A DNA stretch of 6,484 nucleotides from Actinomycetota bacterium (lineage in GTDB: Bacteria > Actinomycetota > Acidimicrobiia > IMCC26256 > JACDBD01): contig JACDBD010000412.1 of NCBI GenBank assembly GCA_013695115.1, positions 1 to 6,484 on the forward strand, given 5' to 3'. The notes under the pieces were generated by a model. The model worked only from the letters and a program-made list of their open reading frames with translations. It had not been told where the DNA came from and made no database searches. Below, piece by piece: positions 1 through 5,651 of the stretch (positions within the stretch are counted from its first letter, which is position 1; every line of letters begins with the position of its first letter). The position numbers were made by a program, and so were the translations under genes.

Positions 1-306
1 GTGTATCAGCGGGTCGCGCCCGAGCTCGTGCAGGAGCCGCTGAAGCACCGGGTCGGAGAAGCGATTCGCGACGAGCTCGTGGCATCGCCACACTTCGGCG
101 ACGTGACGGTGCGCCGCTACCCGTGGGAGAAGGTGTACACGCCGGATACCTACGTCGACCTGCTCGGCACGCACTCCGACCACCGCATGCTTGCCGACGA
201 CGCCCGCCGACGCCTTCACGGGGGTGTCGCCGACGTCATCGAGAGCCTCGGCGGAAGCGTCACCATCGGCTACACCACCGAGGTGCTGATCGCGGCGCGC
301 GCCTAG
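1..306 (+). CDS. Class I SAM-dependent methyltransferase, C-terminal fragment
   Basis: This is the last 101 codons of a gene that begins upstream of the window. The GTG at base 1 is simply an in-frame codon at the edge and need not be the start. The visible part resembles the C-terminal end of actinobacterial class I (Rossmann-fold) SAM-dependent methyltransferases of the Methyltransf_11/25 type. It has a strand ending in a YPWEKVYTPDTYVDLLGTHSD stretch (about residues 40-60), then a helix (LADDARRRLHGGVADVIESLGG), then a final strand pair (SVTIGYTTEVLIAAR). The SAM-binding glycine motif lies outside the window, so cofactor binding cannot be verified here and the substrate is unknown. The stop is 10 bp before the first thioesterase-like gene on the same strand, so co-transcription is likely. 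The family call is from memory of the C-terminal pattern. Confidence 0.7.
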   Translation: MYQRVAPELVQEPLKHRVGEAIRDELVASPHFGDVTVRRYPWEKVYTPDTYVDLLGTHSDHRMLADDARRRLHGGVADVIESLGGSVTIGYTTEVLIAARA

Positions 307-316
307 GTTCTGGCCG

Positions 317-1153
317 GTGAGCGAGAGCGAACCAGACAACTGGGGGTACCCGCCCGAGCGCCACCTGCTGCGTGACCTCCGACTCGAAGCCGAGCATCGC
401 CCCGACGGCACGAGCACCGCCTGGATCCCGATGACGCCCGAGGTGCAGACCCCGAAAGGCACCCCGTCCCTCGGCGCGGTCACGACGCTGGTGGACGCAC
501 TCGGCGGCGGCATGGCGATCCCCGCCGTGCTCCCCAACTGGATCGCGACCGCCGACCTCACCCTCCACCTGCTTCCCGGGCCCGCGGGTGAAGCGGTGGA
601 GGCGCGTGGGCAGGTCGCCCGGGCCGGCCGGACGACGGTCGTGCTCGAGGTCGAGTTGTTCGACGTGCCCTCGGACGCACCGCGCGGCCTGGCCACGATG
701 ACGTTCTCGGTGATCGAGCGGGCCGTCGAGGCGCCGGTGTGGGAGCGGGATACGAGCACGGTGACCCGCATGACGATGGCGCTGCCCGGTTCCGGCTTCG
801 AGGGCCACATGCACGAGGGCCTGGGGCTCGAGGTGATCGACGCGCCTCGGGGTGTGGTGGAGCTGCCGATCGGCGACTTCGTCCTCAACAGCTTCCGCGC
901 CGTGCAGGGCGGCGCCTTCGGCGCGGTCGCGGGTGCCGCGGCCGAGGCCGCGCTCACGGAGGCGTGCGGCGTGCCGGTCGAAGCTGTCGACCTCCATCTC
1001 ACGTACCTCGAGCTGGGCAGGATCGGGCCGCTGCGCACCGCCACGACCGTCCTGCGGTCATCGCCGTCCGAAGGTGCCGCTCGTGTGGAGATCGTCGATA
1101 CCGGGGCCGACGACTTGCTGACCACTTGGGCCACGGTGGCGTGCGTGGCATGA
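317..1153 (+). CDS. Double-hotdog thioesterase-like protein (first of tandem pair)
   Basis: A 278-residue protein made of two hotdog-fold halves (about residues 35-135 and 155-278), the layout of acyl-CoA thioesterase/PaaI-like double-hotdog proteins, which hydrolyse acyl-CoA thioesters in the cytoplasm. The first half has a hotdog helix segment (SLGAVTTLVDALGGG) with Asp60 where PaaI-type enzymes carry the catalytic acid, but the usual HGG histidine is Ser51. In the second half the HGG motif is QGG (Gln197-Gly198-Gly199), and the acid expected nine residues later is Gly206. The active sites are therefore partly degenerate, and the protein may need its neighbour or bind rather than hydrolyse acyl groups. 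The GTG start at 317 has only a weak ribosome site, but it follows the methyltransferase stop by 10 bp, fitting translation within an operon. Its stop overlaps the next gene as ATGA. The hotdog assignment is fairly secure; the substrate is unknown. Confidence 0.75.
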   Translation: MSESEPDNWGYPPERHLLRDLRLEAEHRPDGTSTAWIPMTPEVQTPKGTPSLGAVTTLVDALGGGMAIPAVLPNWIATADLTLHLLPGPAGEAVEARGQVARAGRTTVVLEVELFDVPSDAPRGLATMTFSVIERAVEAPVWERDTSTVTRMTMALPGSGFEGHMHEGLGLEVIDAPRGVVELPIGDFVLNSFRAVQGGAFGAVAGAAAEAALTEACGVPVEAVDLHLTYLELGRIGPLRTATTVLRSSPSEGAARVEIVDTGADDLLTTWATVACVA

Positions 1154-1953
1154 GCGCGAACGAGTTCGAGCGGGCACGGTCCTTCGGGCGCTACATCGGG
1201 ATGACGCTATGGGAGGTCGACGACGGCAGCGGCAGCCCGGTGATCGAGGGCTTTGCTCCGGTGCGCGACGCCGTCCGGGGACCGGGTGGCGGCATGGCCA
1301 CCGGCGCGCTACTGACGCTCGCCGACGGCCTCGGTGGACTCTGCGGTGGGCTCGCGGTGCTGCCGCGCTGGGTGGTGTCGACCAACCTCATGTTGCGGGT
1401 CGCCCGGCTCGACCACGTCGGCCCCATCCGGGGTAGGGCGCGCGTCCTGCGCCGAGGCCGGAACGGTGTGGTCACCCAGATCGAGCTGCGCGACGACGGC
1501 AACGCCGATGCACTGGTGGGGGAGGCCGTGCTCACGTCAGCCGCGCTCGACCCGCCCGAAGGCATGCCGATGCCGCCCCGCCCGGTCGACATCGACCCGG
1601 GCCCGCTCCCCGAGATCGAGGGAACCCTGCGCGATGCGCTCGGCATCCACGAGGTCGACCCGCCCGATGGCTACGACGCCGCCGTCCGCATGGAGGTGAC
1701 CCACGAGGTGCGGAACCCCTGGGGCATCGTTCACGGCGGCGCCACCGCGATGGTGATCGAAGCAGCTGTCGCGGTCGCGACCCCTGGCGCAGTGGTGACG
1801 GACACCGTCCTCCACTTCCTGCAACCCGGCCGCGCCGGTCCGATGGAAGCGAGAGTCCGCTCGATCGATCGTCGGTATGGCTCGGTCGGCTTGTACGACA
1901 CGGGTGCCGGCGGTCGGCGGACCGCCGCGGCGGTCACGACGACTGCTGGTTGA
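1150..1953 (+). CDS. Double-hotdog thioesterase-like protein (second of tandem pair)
   Basis: A 267-residue paralogue of the preceding gene, again with two hotdog halves (about residues 15-135 and 155-267). The second half carries a canonical motif, RNPWGIVHGG, with His195-Gly196-Gly197 and Glu204 nine residues after the His. This is the acid position used by PaaI-type and Arthrobacter-type 4-hydroxybenzoyl-CoA thioesterases. The first half has Asp59 in LLTLADGLGG but Ala50 in the His position. It is therefore the more likely catalytic partner of the two. The ATG at 1150 overlaps the previous stop as ATGA, the classic arrangement for coupled translation. The open frame extends upstream in this frame inside gene 1, but that part is arginine-rich shadow sequence, so 1150 is the start. 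The 3' end overlaps the convergent dehydrogenase gene by 20 bp. The substrate is unknown, presumably an acyl- or aryl-CoA. Confidence 0.8.
   Translation: MSANEFERARSFGRYIGMTLWEVDDGSGSPVIEGFAPVRDAVRGPGGGMATGALLTLADGLGGLCGGLAVLPRWVVSTNLMLRVARLDHVGPIRGRARVLRRGRNGVVTQIELRDDGNADALVGEAVLTSAALDPPEGMPMPPRPVDIDPGPLPEIEGTLRDALGIHEVDPPDGYDAAVRMEVTHEVRNPWGIVHGGATAMVIEAAVAVATPGAVVTDTVLHFLQPGRAGPMEARVRSIDRRYGSVGLYDTGAGGRRTAAAVTTTAG
1920..1935. repeat. 16-bp perfect palindrome at converging gene ends
   Basis: GACCGCCGCGGCGGTC reads the same on both strands. It lies in the last codons of the second thioesterase gene and runs into the stop codon of the opposing dehydrogenase (1934-1936). As RNA it could fold into a six-pair GC stem with a four-base CGCG loop on either transcript. 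There is no U tract, so it is not a textbook intrinsic terminator. A role in bidirectional termination is inference. GC-rich coding sequence can form such palindromes by chance. Confidence 0.4.
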
Positions 1954-3172
1954 ACGCCACCTTGATCGCGCCGGTGCGATCCTGGGTCGCGAGGGCCGCG
2001 AACGCGTCACGCCAGTCGTCGAGATCGAAGGTGTGCGTCAGCATCCCGGTCAGGTCGATGCGGCCGTGGGAGACCAGGTCGAGGTAGTGCTGGATGCCGT
2101 GCTGGCGGACGCCGTCGATCTCCTCGAAGCCGAATGCGTTCGACCCCACCATCGACAGCTCCTTGAAGTACAGCGGAGTGTCCTCCCACAGCGTCGGCCC
2201 GTGCACGCCCGCCTTCACCAGCGTCCCCCGCGCCTTGAGGACGCGGCTGCCGACCTCGAACGTCTCCTTCTTCCCGATGGTGTCGTAGACGACGTCGATC
2301 GCGCCCGGGAACGCCATCGGGAGGCCGTCGGCGGGGGAGAGCTTGCCGCCCGACCATGCCACCGCTTCCTCGATCACCTGCACCGCCGGCTCGTGACCGA
2401 TCACGGTCGCGCCCAGCTTGCGGGCCAACTCGGCCTGGGCGTCGAAGCGCGCCACCACCAGCACCTCGACGTCGGGGTACAGCGCGTGGAGGATCGCGTT
2501 CGCGCATGTCCCCAGCGCGCCGGCGCCGTACACCATCACCTTCCCGCCCGAAGGCGGCGGATGACGGGTGATCGAATGCAGCGACACCGCGAACGGGTCG
2601 GCGAACACCGCTAGCTCGTCCGGCACCGAGTCGGGCACCTTGAACAGCATCGAGTCGTGCGCCGGCATCAGGGTCGCGTACCCGCCGCTGGCGTCGCTCG
2701 ACGTGCCGGTGTGGATGCCGGGGGCGATCGGGCCGACCGCGAACGACCAGCACAGGCTCAGGTCGCCGGTCTCACACGCGGGGCAGATCGGGTCGACGCC
2801 CCTGGGTGCGCACGACAGCCACGGGTTCAGCACCACCCGGTCGCCGACGTCGAACCCCTCGGCCTCGGGCCCGAGCGCGACCACGTCGGCCACGACCTCG
2901 TGTCCCAGCACCTGCGGGAACGAGACGAACCCCACCATGGGGTTGTCGGGCGACGCCACCGCCTCGCCCCAGTCCATGAACACCTGCTTGGAGTCGGAGC
3001 CGCAGATCCCGGTGAGCCGCGGCTTCGTCACCACCCAGTCGGGCAGGAGGAACCCGGGGTCGTCCATCTCGACGAGCTTCATCGGCGTCTGCGCCAGCGC
3101 CTTCAGGAGGTGGTTGTCCTCCTCCGGCTCCGGCTGGGGCTCGGGCGCGACCCCGTACAGCAATGCCTTCAT
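1934..3172 (-). CDS. Zinc-dependent medium-chain alcohol dehydrogenase family protein
   Basis: A 412-residue medium-chain dehydrogenase/reductase, probably a cytoplasmic NAD(P)-dependent alcohol, polyol or sugar-type dehydrogenase. Catalytic-zinc residues are visible: Cys57 in GICGSD and His91-Glu92 in the GHE motif. The structural-zinc cysteines Cys121, Cys130, Cys133 and Cys141 are all present. The Rossmann glycine motif is Gly216-Ala-Gly218-Ala-Leu-Gly221. At the end of the second Rossmann strand the usual Asp is absent (VVARFD, with Arg242), which may favour NADP(H); that is inference. The N terminus is unusual: a Pro/Glu-rich insert (about residues 9-30) puts the zinc Cys about 20 residues later than in typical family members. 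The ATG at 3172 has no Shine-Dalgarno, but a TAGCCT hexamer ends nine bases before it, suggesting a leaderless mRNA. It is divergent from the exported protein gene and convergent with the thioesterase gene. The substrate cannot be read from the sequence. Confidence 0.88.
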   Translation of the reverse strand: MKALLYGVAPEPQPEPEEDNHLLKALAQTPMKLVEMDDPGFLLPDWVVTKPRLTGICGSDSKQVFMDWGEAVASPDNPMVGFVSFPQVLGHEVVADVVALGPEAEGFDVGDRVVLNPWLSCAPRGVDPICPACETGDLSLCWSFAVGPIAPGIHTGTSSDASGGYATLMPAHDSMLFKVPDSVPDELAVFADPFAVSLHSITRHPPPSGGKVMVYGAGALGTCANAILHALYPDVEVLVVARFDAQAELARKLGATVIGHEPAVQVIEEAVAWSGGKLSPADGLPMAFPGAIDVVYDTIGKKETFEVGSRVLKARGTLVKAGVHGPTLWEDTPLYFKELSMVGSNAFGFEEIDGVRQHGIQHYLDLVSHGRIDLTGMLTHTFDLDDWRDAFAALATQDRTGAIKVAFNQQSS

Positions 3173-3181
3173 GCGGAGCCG

Positions 3182-3191
3182 AGGCTAGCGT
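3182..3191. promoter_or_regulatory. Candidate symmetric -10 element for divergent genes
   Basis: The 53-bp region between the divergent starts (3172 and 3226) contains GCTAGC (3184-3189). Because of its symmetry it gives a TANNNT-type -10 hexamer on both strands: TAGCGT at 3186-3191 on the + strand, and TAGCCT at 3187-3182 on the - strand. On the - strand a start site about seven bases downstream falls within a few bases of the dehydrogenase ATG, which lacks a ribosome site. On the + strand it would give a leader of about 28 bases including the AAGGGA ribosome site. No convincing -35 box is seen on either side. Confidence 0.35.
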
Positions 3192-3225
3192 CGCGCCCTG
3201 GCAGCCGCCGCCGAAGGGACATGCC

Positions 3226-3879
3226 GTGCGCAGGCTCCTCGCCGTCACCGCCGCCGTGTGCGCCGCCATGCTCATCGCCGGCCCCGCCGGCGCGGACGAG
3301 GAGGAGGACCAGGCGATCGCCGATGAGACGGTGCTCCAGGCCTCCGACTTCCCCGACGACTGGGAGTCCACCCCCGCCGACGACGGCGGGGAGATCCAGC
3401 TTCCGGAGTGCAGGGCGATCAACCGCGCCACCGCCACCGCCGACAAGCAGCCGAACGCCAAGTCACCCAACTTCGCCGACTCGAGCGATGCCCTCGGCAT
3501 CACCCAGGCCGAGAACGCGACCTACGTGTTCCCGAGCAAGAAGAAGGCAAAGGCCTACGCCACCCTCTTCGCCGGGGACGAATCCGAGGACTGCTTCCAG
3601 GCGGCGGGTGAGGCCGTGGCCGAGAGCGACGCGCCCGGTGCGGACGTCTCCGTCGAGAAGTTCGATGTCGAAGGACTCGGTGACGGCGGTGGCGGCTTCA
3701 CGCTCGTGGTCGACGGCGTGTCCGAGGATGACGAACCCGTCGAGCTGTACGCCGACTTCTCGGCGGTCCGTGTCGACCGCGGCGTTGTCGTCTTCATCGC
3801 CCAGGGGAACGGCGAGCAGCTCGAGCTCGGTCCCGACCTGCTCGAGACCCTCGTCGGCCGGCTCGAGGAAGCGCTGTAG
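3226..3879 (+). CDS. Exported protein of unknown function (Sec signal peptide)
   Basis: A 217-residue protein with a clear signal peptide: two arginines at residues 2-3, a hydrophobic core at residues 4-19 (LLAVTAAVCAAMLIAG), and a likely cleavage after AGA at residue 23 before an acidic DEEED start. There is no lipobox cysteine, so it is probably released or loosely held at the envelope. The mature part is acidic and small, with Cys62 and Cys123 that could form a disulfide. It contains a YVFPSKKKAKAYATLF segment and ends in predicted strands (VELYADFSAVRVDRGVVVFIAQG) followed by a helix. The shape recalls extracellular sensor-like domains of actinobacteria such as the PknH C-terminal type, but that is weak resemblance only. 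I chose GTG 3226 because AAGGGA (3214-3219) sits six bases upstream and the signal peptide starts directly there. The in-frame ATG at 3163 would overlap the divergent gene and bury the signal. Confidence 0.75.
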   Translation: MRRLLAVTAAVCAAMLIAGPAGADEEEDQAIADETVLQASDFPDDWESTPADDGGEIQLPECRAINRATATADKQPNAKSPNFADSSDALGITQAENATYVFPSKKKAKAYATLFAGDESEDCFQAAGEAVAESDAPGADVSVEKFDVEGLGDGGGGFTLVVDGVSEDDEPVELYADFSAVRVDRGVVVFIAQGNGEQLELGPDLLETLVGRLEEAL

Positions 3880-3896
3880 GCGGTGCGGAGACTGCT

Positions 3897-3947
3897 GTGA
3901 GCGACGAACTGACCGGGGCCGACCGGCGCCCGCCCGTCTCTCCCTGA
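3897..3947 (+). CDS. Possible 16-codon upstream ORF before the SDR gene
   Basis: A GTG at 3897 is preceded by GGAG (3887-3890) at a six-base spacing, a better ribosome site than the SDR gene itself has. It opens a 16-codon frame (VSDELTGADRRPPVSP) that stops at 3945-3947, five bases before the SDR ATG. The peptide shows no recognisable family. If translated, it could deliver ribosomes to the SDR start by termination-reinitiation. It may equally be a chance ORF in a GC-rich spacer. Confidence 0.22.
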   Translation: MSDELTGADRRPPVSP

Positions 3948-3952
3948 CGCCG

Positions 3953-4777
3953 ATGGAGGCGACCGGGATCGCGGTCGTCACCGGTGCGAGCCGCGGCATC
4001 GGACGCGCGGTCGCGTTCGAGCTCGCCGCCCGCGGCTTCGACACGGTCGCCACGATGCGCGACCCCGGCGACGGGGCCGAGCTGCTCGACGAGGCTGAAC
4101 GGGCGAAGGCGACGCTCCGGGTCGCGGCGCTCGACGTCACCCGGCCCGAGACCATCGACCTGCCCGAGGGGCTGCGCGTCCTGGTGAACAACGCCGCGGT
4201 GGAGAAGCCCCACCTGCCGTTCGAGGAGACGCCGATCGGCCTATGGCGGGAGATGTTCGAAGCCAATGTCTTCGGGCTGATCGAAGTGACCCGCCGCGCC
4301 ATCCCGCTGCTCCGCGCCGGCGGCGGGGGTGTCCTCTGCAACATCACCTCGTCGTCGATGTTCGCGCCGGTGCCGTTCTACGCCGCCTACCGCGCCGGCA
4401 AGGCGGCCGTCAGCGCGATCGGCGAGAGCCTGCGCACGGAGTTGGCGCCGTTCGGGATCCGGGTGGTCGAGATCGTGCCCGGCCCCATCGACACCGACAT
4501 GCTGCGGAGCTCGGCCGAGCCCCCGGATGCGCTGCGCTACGAGCCCTACCGGCCCATGGCCGAGCGCACCCACGAGGGGCGCCTGGGCATCGCCGACATG
4601 ATCACCCCCGCGTCCGAGGCAGCGGCCGCGATCGTCGACGCCATCCTCGACGACGACGCGCCGCTGCGCTCGGGCTGCGACCCGCTCGGACGCGGCCTGC
4701 TCGACGCCTGGCGCGGTGCCAGCGACGAGGAGATGATGCGCAACATGCTCGGCACCTGGGTCGAGCCCCAGCCCTGA
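3953..4777 (+). CDS. Short-chain dehydrogenase/reductase (classical SDR)
   Basis: A 274-residue classical SDR, an NAD(P)(H)-dependent oxidoreductase acting in the cytoplasm. The motifs are in order: cofactor-binding TGASRGIG at residues 10-17, Asp61 in the LDVT segment, NNAA at 79-82, the structural/catalytic Asn105, the active-site Ser133 in the TSSS run, and Tyr146-x3-Lys150 (YRAGK). The PGPIDTDM segment follows at 176-183. Arg14 next to the glycine motif and Arg36 at the end of the second strand (TMRDP) favour NADP(H). The length suits the classical family, with a slightly long C-terminal helix pair. The ATG at 3953 begins immediately before the first Rossmann strand and has no Shine-Dalgarno, so translation may be coupled to the short upstream ORF or begin on a leaderless message. 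It lies 73 bp after the exported protein gene on the same strand. The substrate is unknown; the thioesterases and second dehydrogenase nearby hint at lipid or secondary metabolism only loosely. Confidence 0.88.
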   Translation: MEATGIAVVTGASRGIGRAVAFELAARGFDTVATMRDPGDGAELLDEAERAKATLRVAALDVTRPETIDLPEGLRVLVNNAAVEKPHLPFEETPIGLWREMFEANVFGLIEVTRRAIPLLRAGGGGVLCNITSSSMFAPVPFYAAYRAGKAAVSAIGESLRTELAPFGIRVVEIVPGPIDTDMLRSSAEPPDALRYEPYRPMAERTHEGRLGIADMITPASEAAAAIVDAILDDDAPLRSGCDPLGRGLLDAWRGASDEEMMRNMLGTWVEPQP

Positions 4778-4803
4778 CCGACTGTCGCCCCCGCGCGTAG
4801 AGT
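4774..4803 (+). promoter_or_regulatory. Candidate sigma-70-type promoter for the His-rich protein gene
   Basis: CTGACC (4774-4779, four of six matches to TTGACA, overlapping the SDR stop) lies 18 bp before TAGAGT (4798-4803, a TANNNT -10 match). Transcription would start near 4810, giving a leader of about 22 bases that includes the G-run ribosome site. It would also place the start inside the inverted repeat at 4804-4823. The call rests on visual matching only, and the match is moderate. Confidence 0.3.
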
Positions 4804-4831
4804 CCCTGACAGCCGCGTCAGGGGGGTCTAC
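4797..4831 (+). promoter_or_regulatory. Two-part inverted repeat ending at the base before an ATG
   Basis: An inner perfect dyad, CCCTGAC (4804-4810) and GTCAGGG (4817-4823), is separated by six bases. It is enclosed by a second pair, GTAGA (4797-4801) and TCTAC (4827-4831). The outer arm ends exactly one base before the ATG at 4832. The G run 4821-4826, which is the likely ribosome site (five-base spacing), is largely inside the structure. Two readings fit: an RNA hairpin of 7 plus 5 pairs that hides the ribosome site, or a 20-bp operator dyad overlapping the transcription start. The short outer loops (2 and 3 bases) favour a designed-looking RNA structure, but no ligand or protein can be inferred. 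No U tract follows, so it is not a classical terminator for the SDR gene. Confidence 0.55.
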
Positions 4832-5638
4832 ATGAATCCGCGGGTGGTGCTGATCGGGCTTGTTGGCGTGGCGATCGTTGCCACCATGTCGTTCGTGATC
4901 GTGACCAACGACGAGCGCGTTGCCGACGCCACGTCGGAGGAGCCCGCGAACACGGCAGCGGTTGGCGACGCGGCTTCGGCCGCGTCGGTCACCGACGGGC
5001 ACGAGCACAACGCGTTGGCCGAGAGCCAGGAGAACAACCCCGACCACGCGGCGGAGAACCAGCCCGACCAGCCGCTCGACGCCGCGACCCGCGACCAACT
5101 CGCCTCCCAGCTGTCTCAAGCGCGCGACGTCGCGATGCGTTACCCGACCGTGGCCGACGCCGAGGTGGGCGGCTTTCACCGCGCCGGAAAGTTCGCTCCG
5201 GGCGCGGGGGCGCACTACGTGGCGTACGGCAACATGACCGGCGACCCGATCGACGTCCAGAAGCCGATGGCGCTCGTCTACGACGGGGTCAGCCCGGCGT
5301 CGGAGATCGTCGGGCTCATGTACTACGCGTTCGGTGTCGACGGCGCCCCCGAGGGATTCGCGGGTCCCAACGACCACTGGCACCGGCACCGCGGCGTCTG
5401 CATCCAGTTCCAGGCGGGGGTGATCGAGGTGCCGTTCCCGGTCGACACCGACGTCACCGCCGACCAATGCGAGCAGGTGGACGGCGACTACATGGAGGAA
5501 ACGGCCTGGATGCTGCACACCTGGGTCGTCCCGTCCTGGGAGAGCCCGGCGGGGGTGTTCTCCCACGCCAACCCGAATCTGCTCTGCGCCGACGGTACCG
5601 ACAACACCGACAAGATCGGTTTCTGCGCAGGGACCTAA
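4832..5638 (+). CDS. Membrane-anchored His-rich protein of unrecognised family
   Basis: A 268-residue protein that I do not recognise by name. Residues 5-25 form a single hydrophobic segment (VVLIGLVGVAIVATMSFVIV) after a short positive N terminus, so it is probably a signal anchor with the rest outside the membrane. Residues 28-90 are a low-complexity Ala/Glu/Asp/Asn linker. The folded domain (about 85-268) has many conserved-looking aromatic, His and Cys positions: His116, His128, the cluster His182-Trp-His184-Arg-His186 followed by Cys190, then His229, His245, and Cys213, Cys252 and Cys265. Four cysteines outside the membrane could make two disulfides, and the histidines look like a metal site; both points are inference. 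The motif HTWVVPSWESPAGVFSH (229-245) would be the best search handle. Start ATG 4832 has a G-run ribosome site five bases upstream. It converges with the AhpD-like gene, with only 13 bp between the stops and no obvious terminator. Confidence 0.72.
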   Translation: MNPRVVLIGLVGVAIVATMSFVIVTNDERVADATSEEPANTAAVGDAASAASVTDGHEHNALAESQENNPDHAAENQPDQPLDAATRDQLASQLSQARDVAMRYPTVADAEVGGFHRAGKFAPGAGAHYVAYGNMTGDPIDVQKPMALVYDGVSPASEIVGLMYYAFGVDGAPEGFAGPNDHWHRHRGVCIQFQAGVIEVPFPVDTDVTADQCEQVDGDYMEETAWMLHTWVVPSWESPAGVFSHANPNLLCADGTDNTDKIGFCAGT

Positions 5639-5651
5639 CAGTCCCCGCCGG

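Noticed and set aside
260..997. A 245-residue - strand frame opposite the first thioesterase gene.
   Set aside because: Low-information Arg/His/Gly-rich translation with no family pattern; the + strand hotdog protein explains the region.
2657..3952. A long + strand open frame running into the SDR gene, suggesting a 706-residue fusion.
   Set aside because: The upstream part is Arg/Pro-rich antisense or shadow of the zinc dehydrogenase and exported protein genes. The SDR family starts at about its ATG 3953.
4241..5566. A 441-residue - strand open frame opposite the SDR and His-rich genes.
   Set aside because: The composition is Val/Arg/His/Gly-rich without motifs, as expected for antisense of GC-rich coding DNA. 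Both + strand genes carry clear motifs.
5630..5645. GGGAC-CTAACA-GTCCC hairpin around the stop of the His-rich gene as a bidirectional terminator.
   Set aside because: The stem is only five pairs and there is no U tract on either strand. It is too weak to call in GC-rich DNA.
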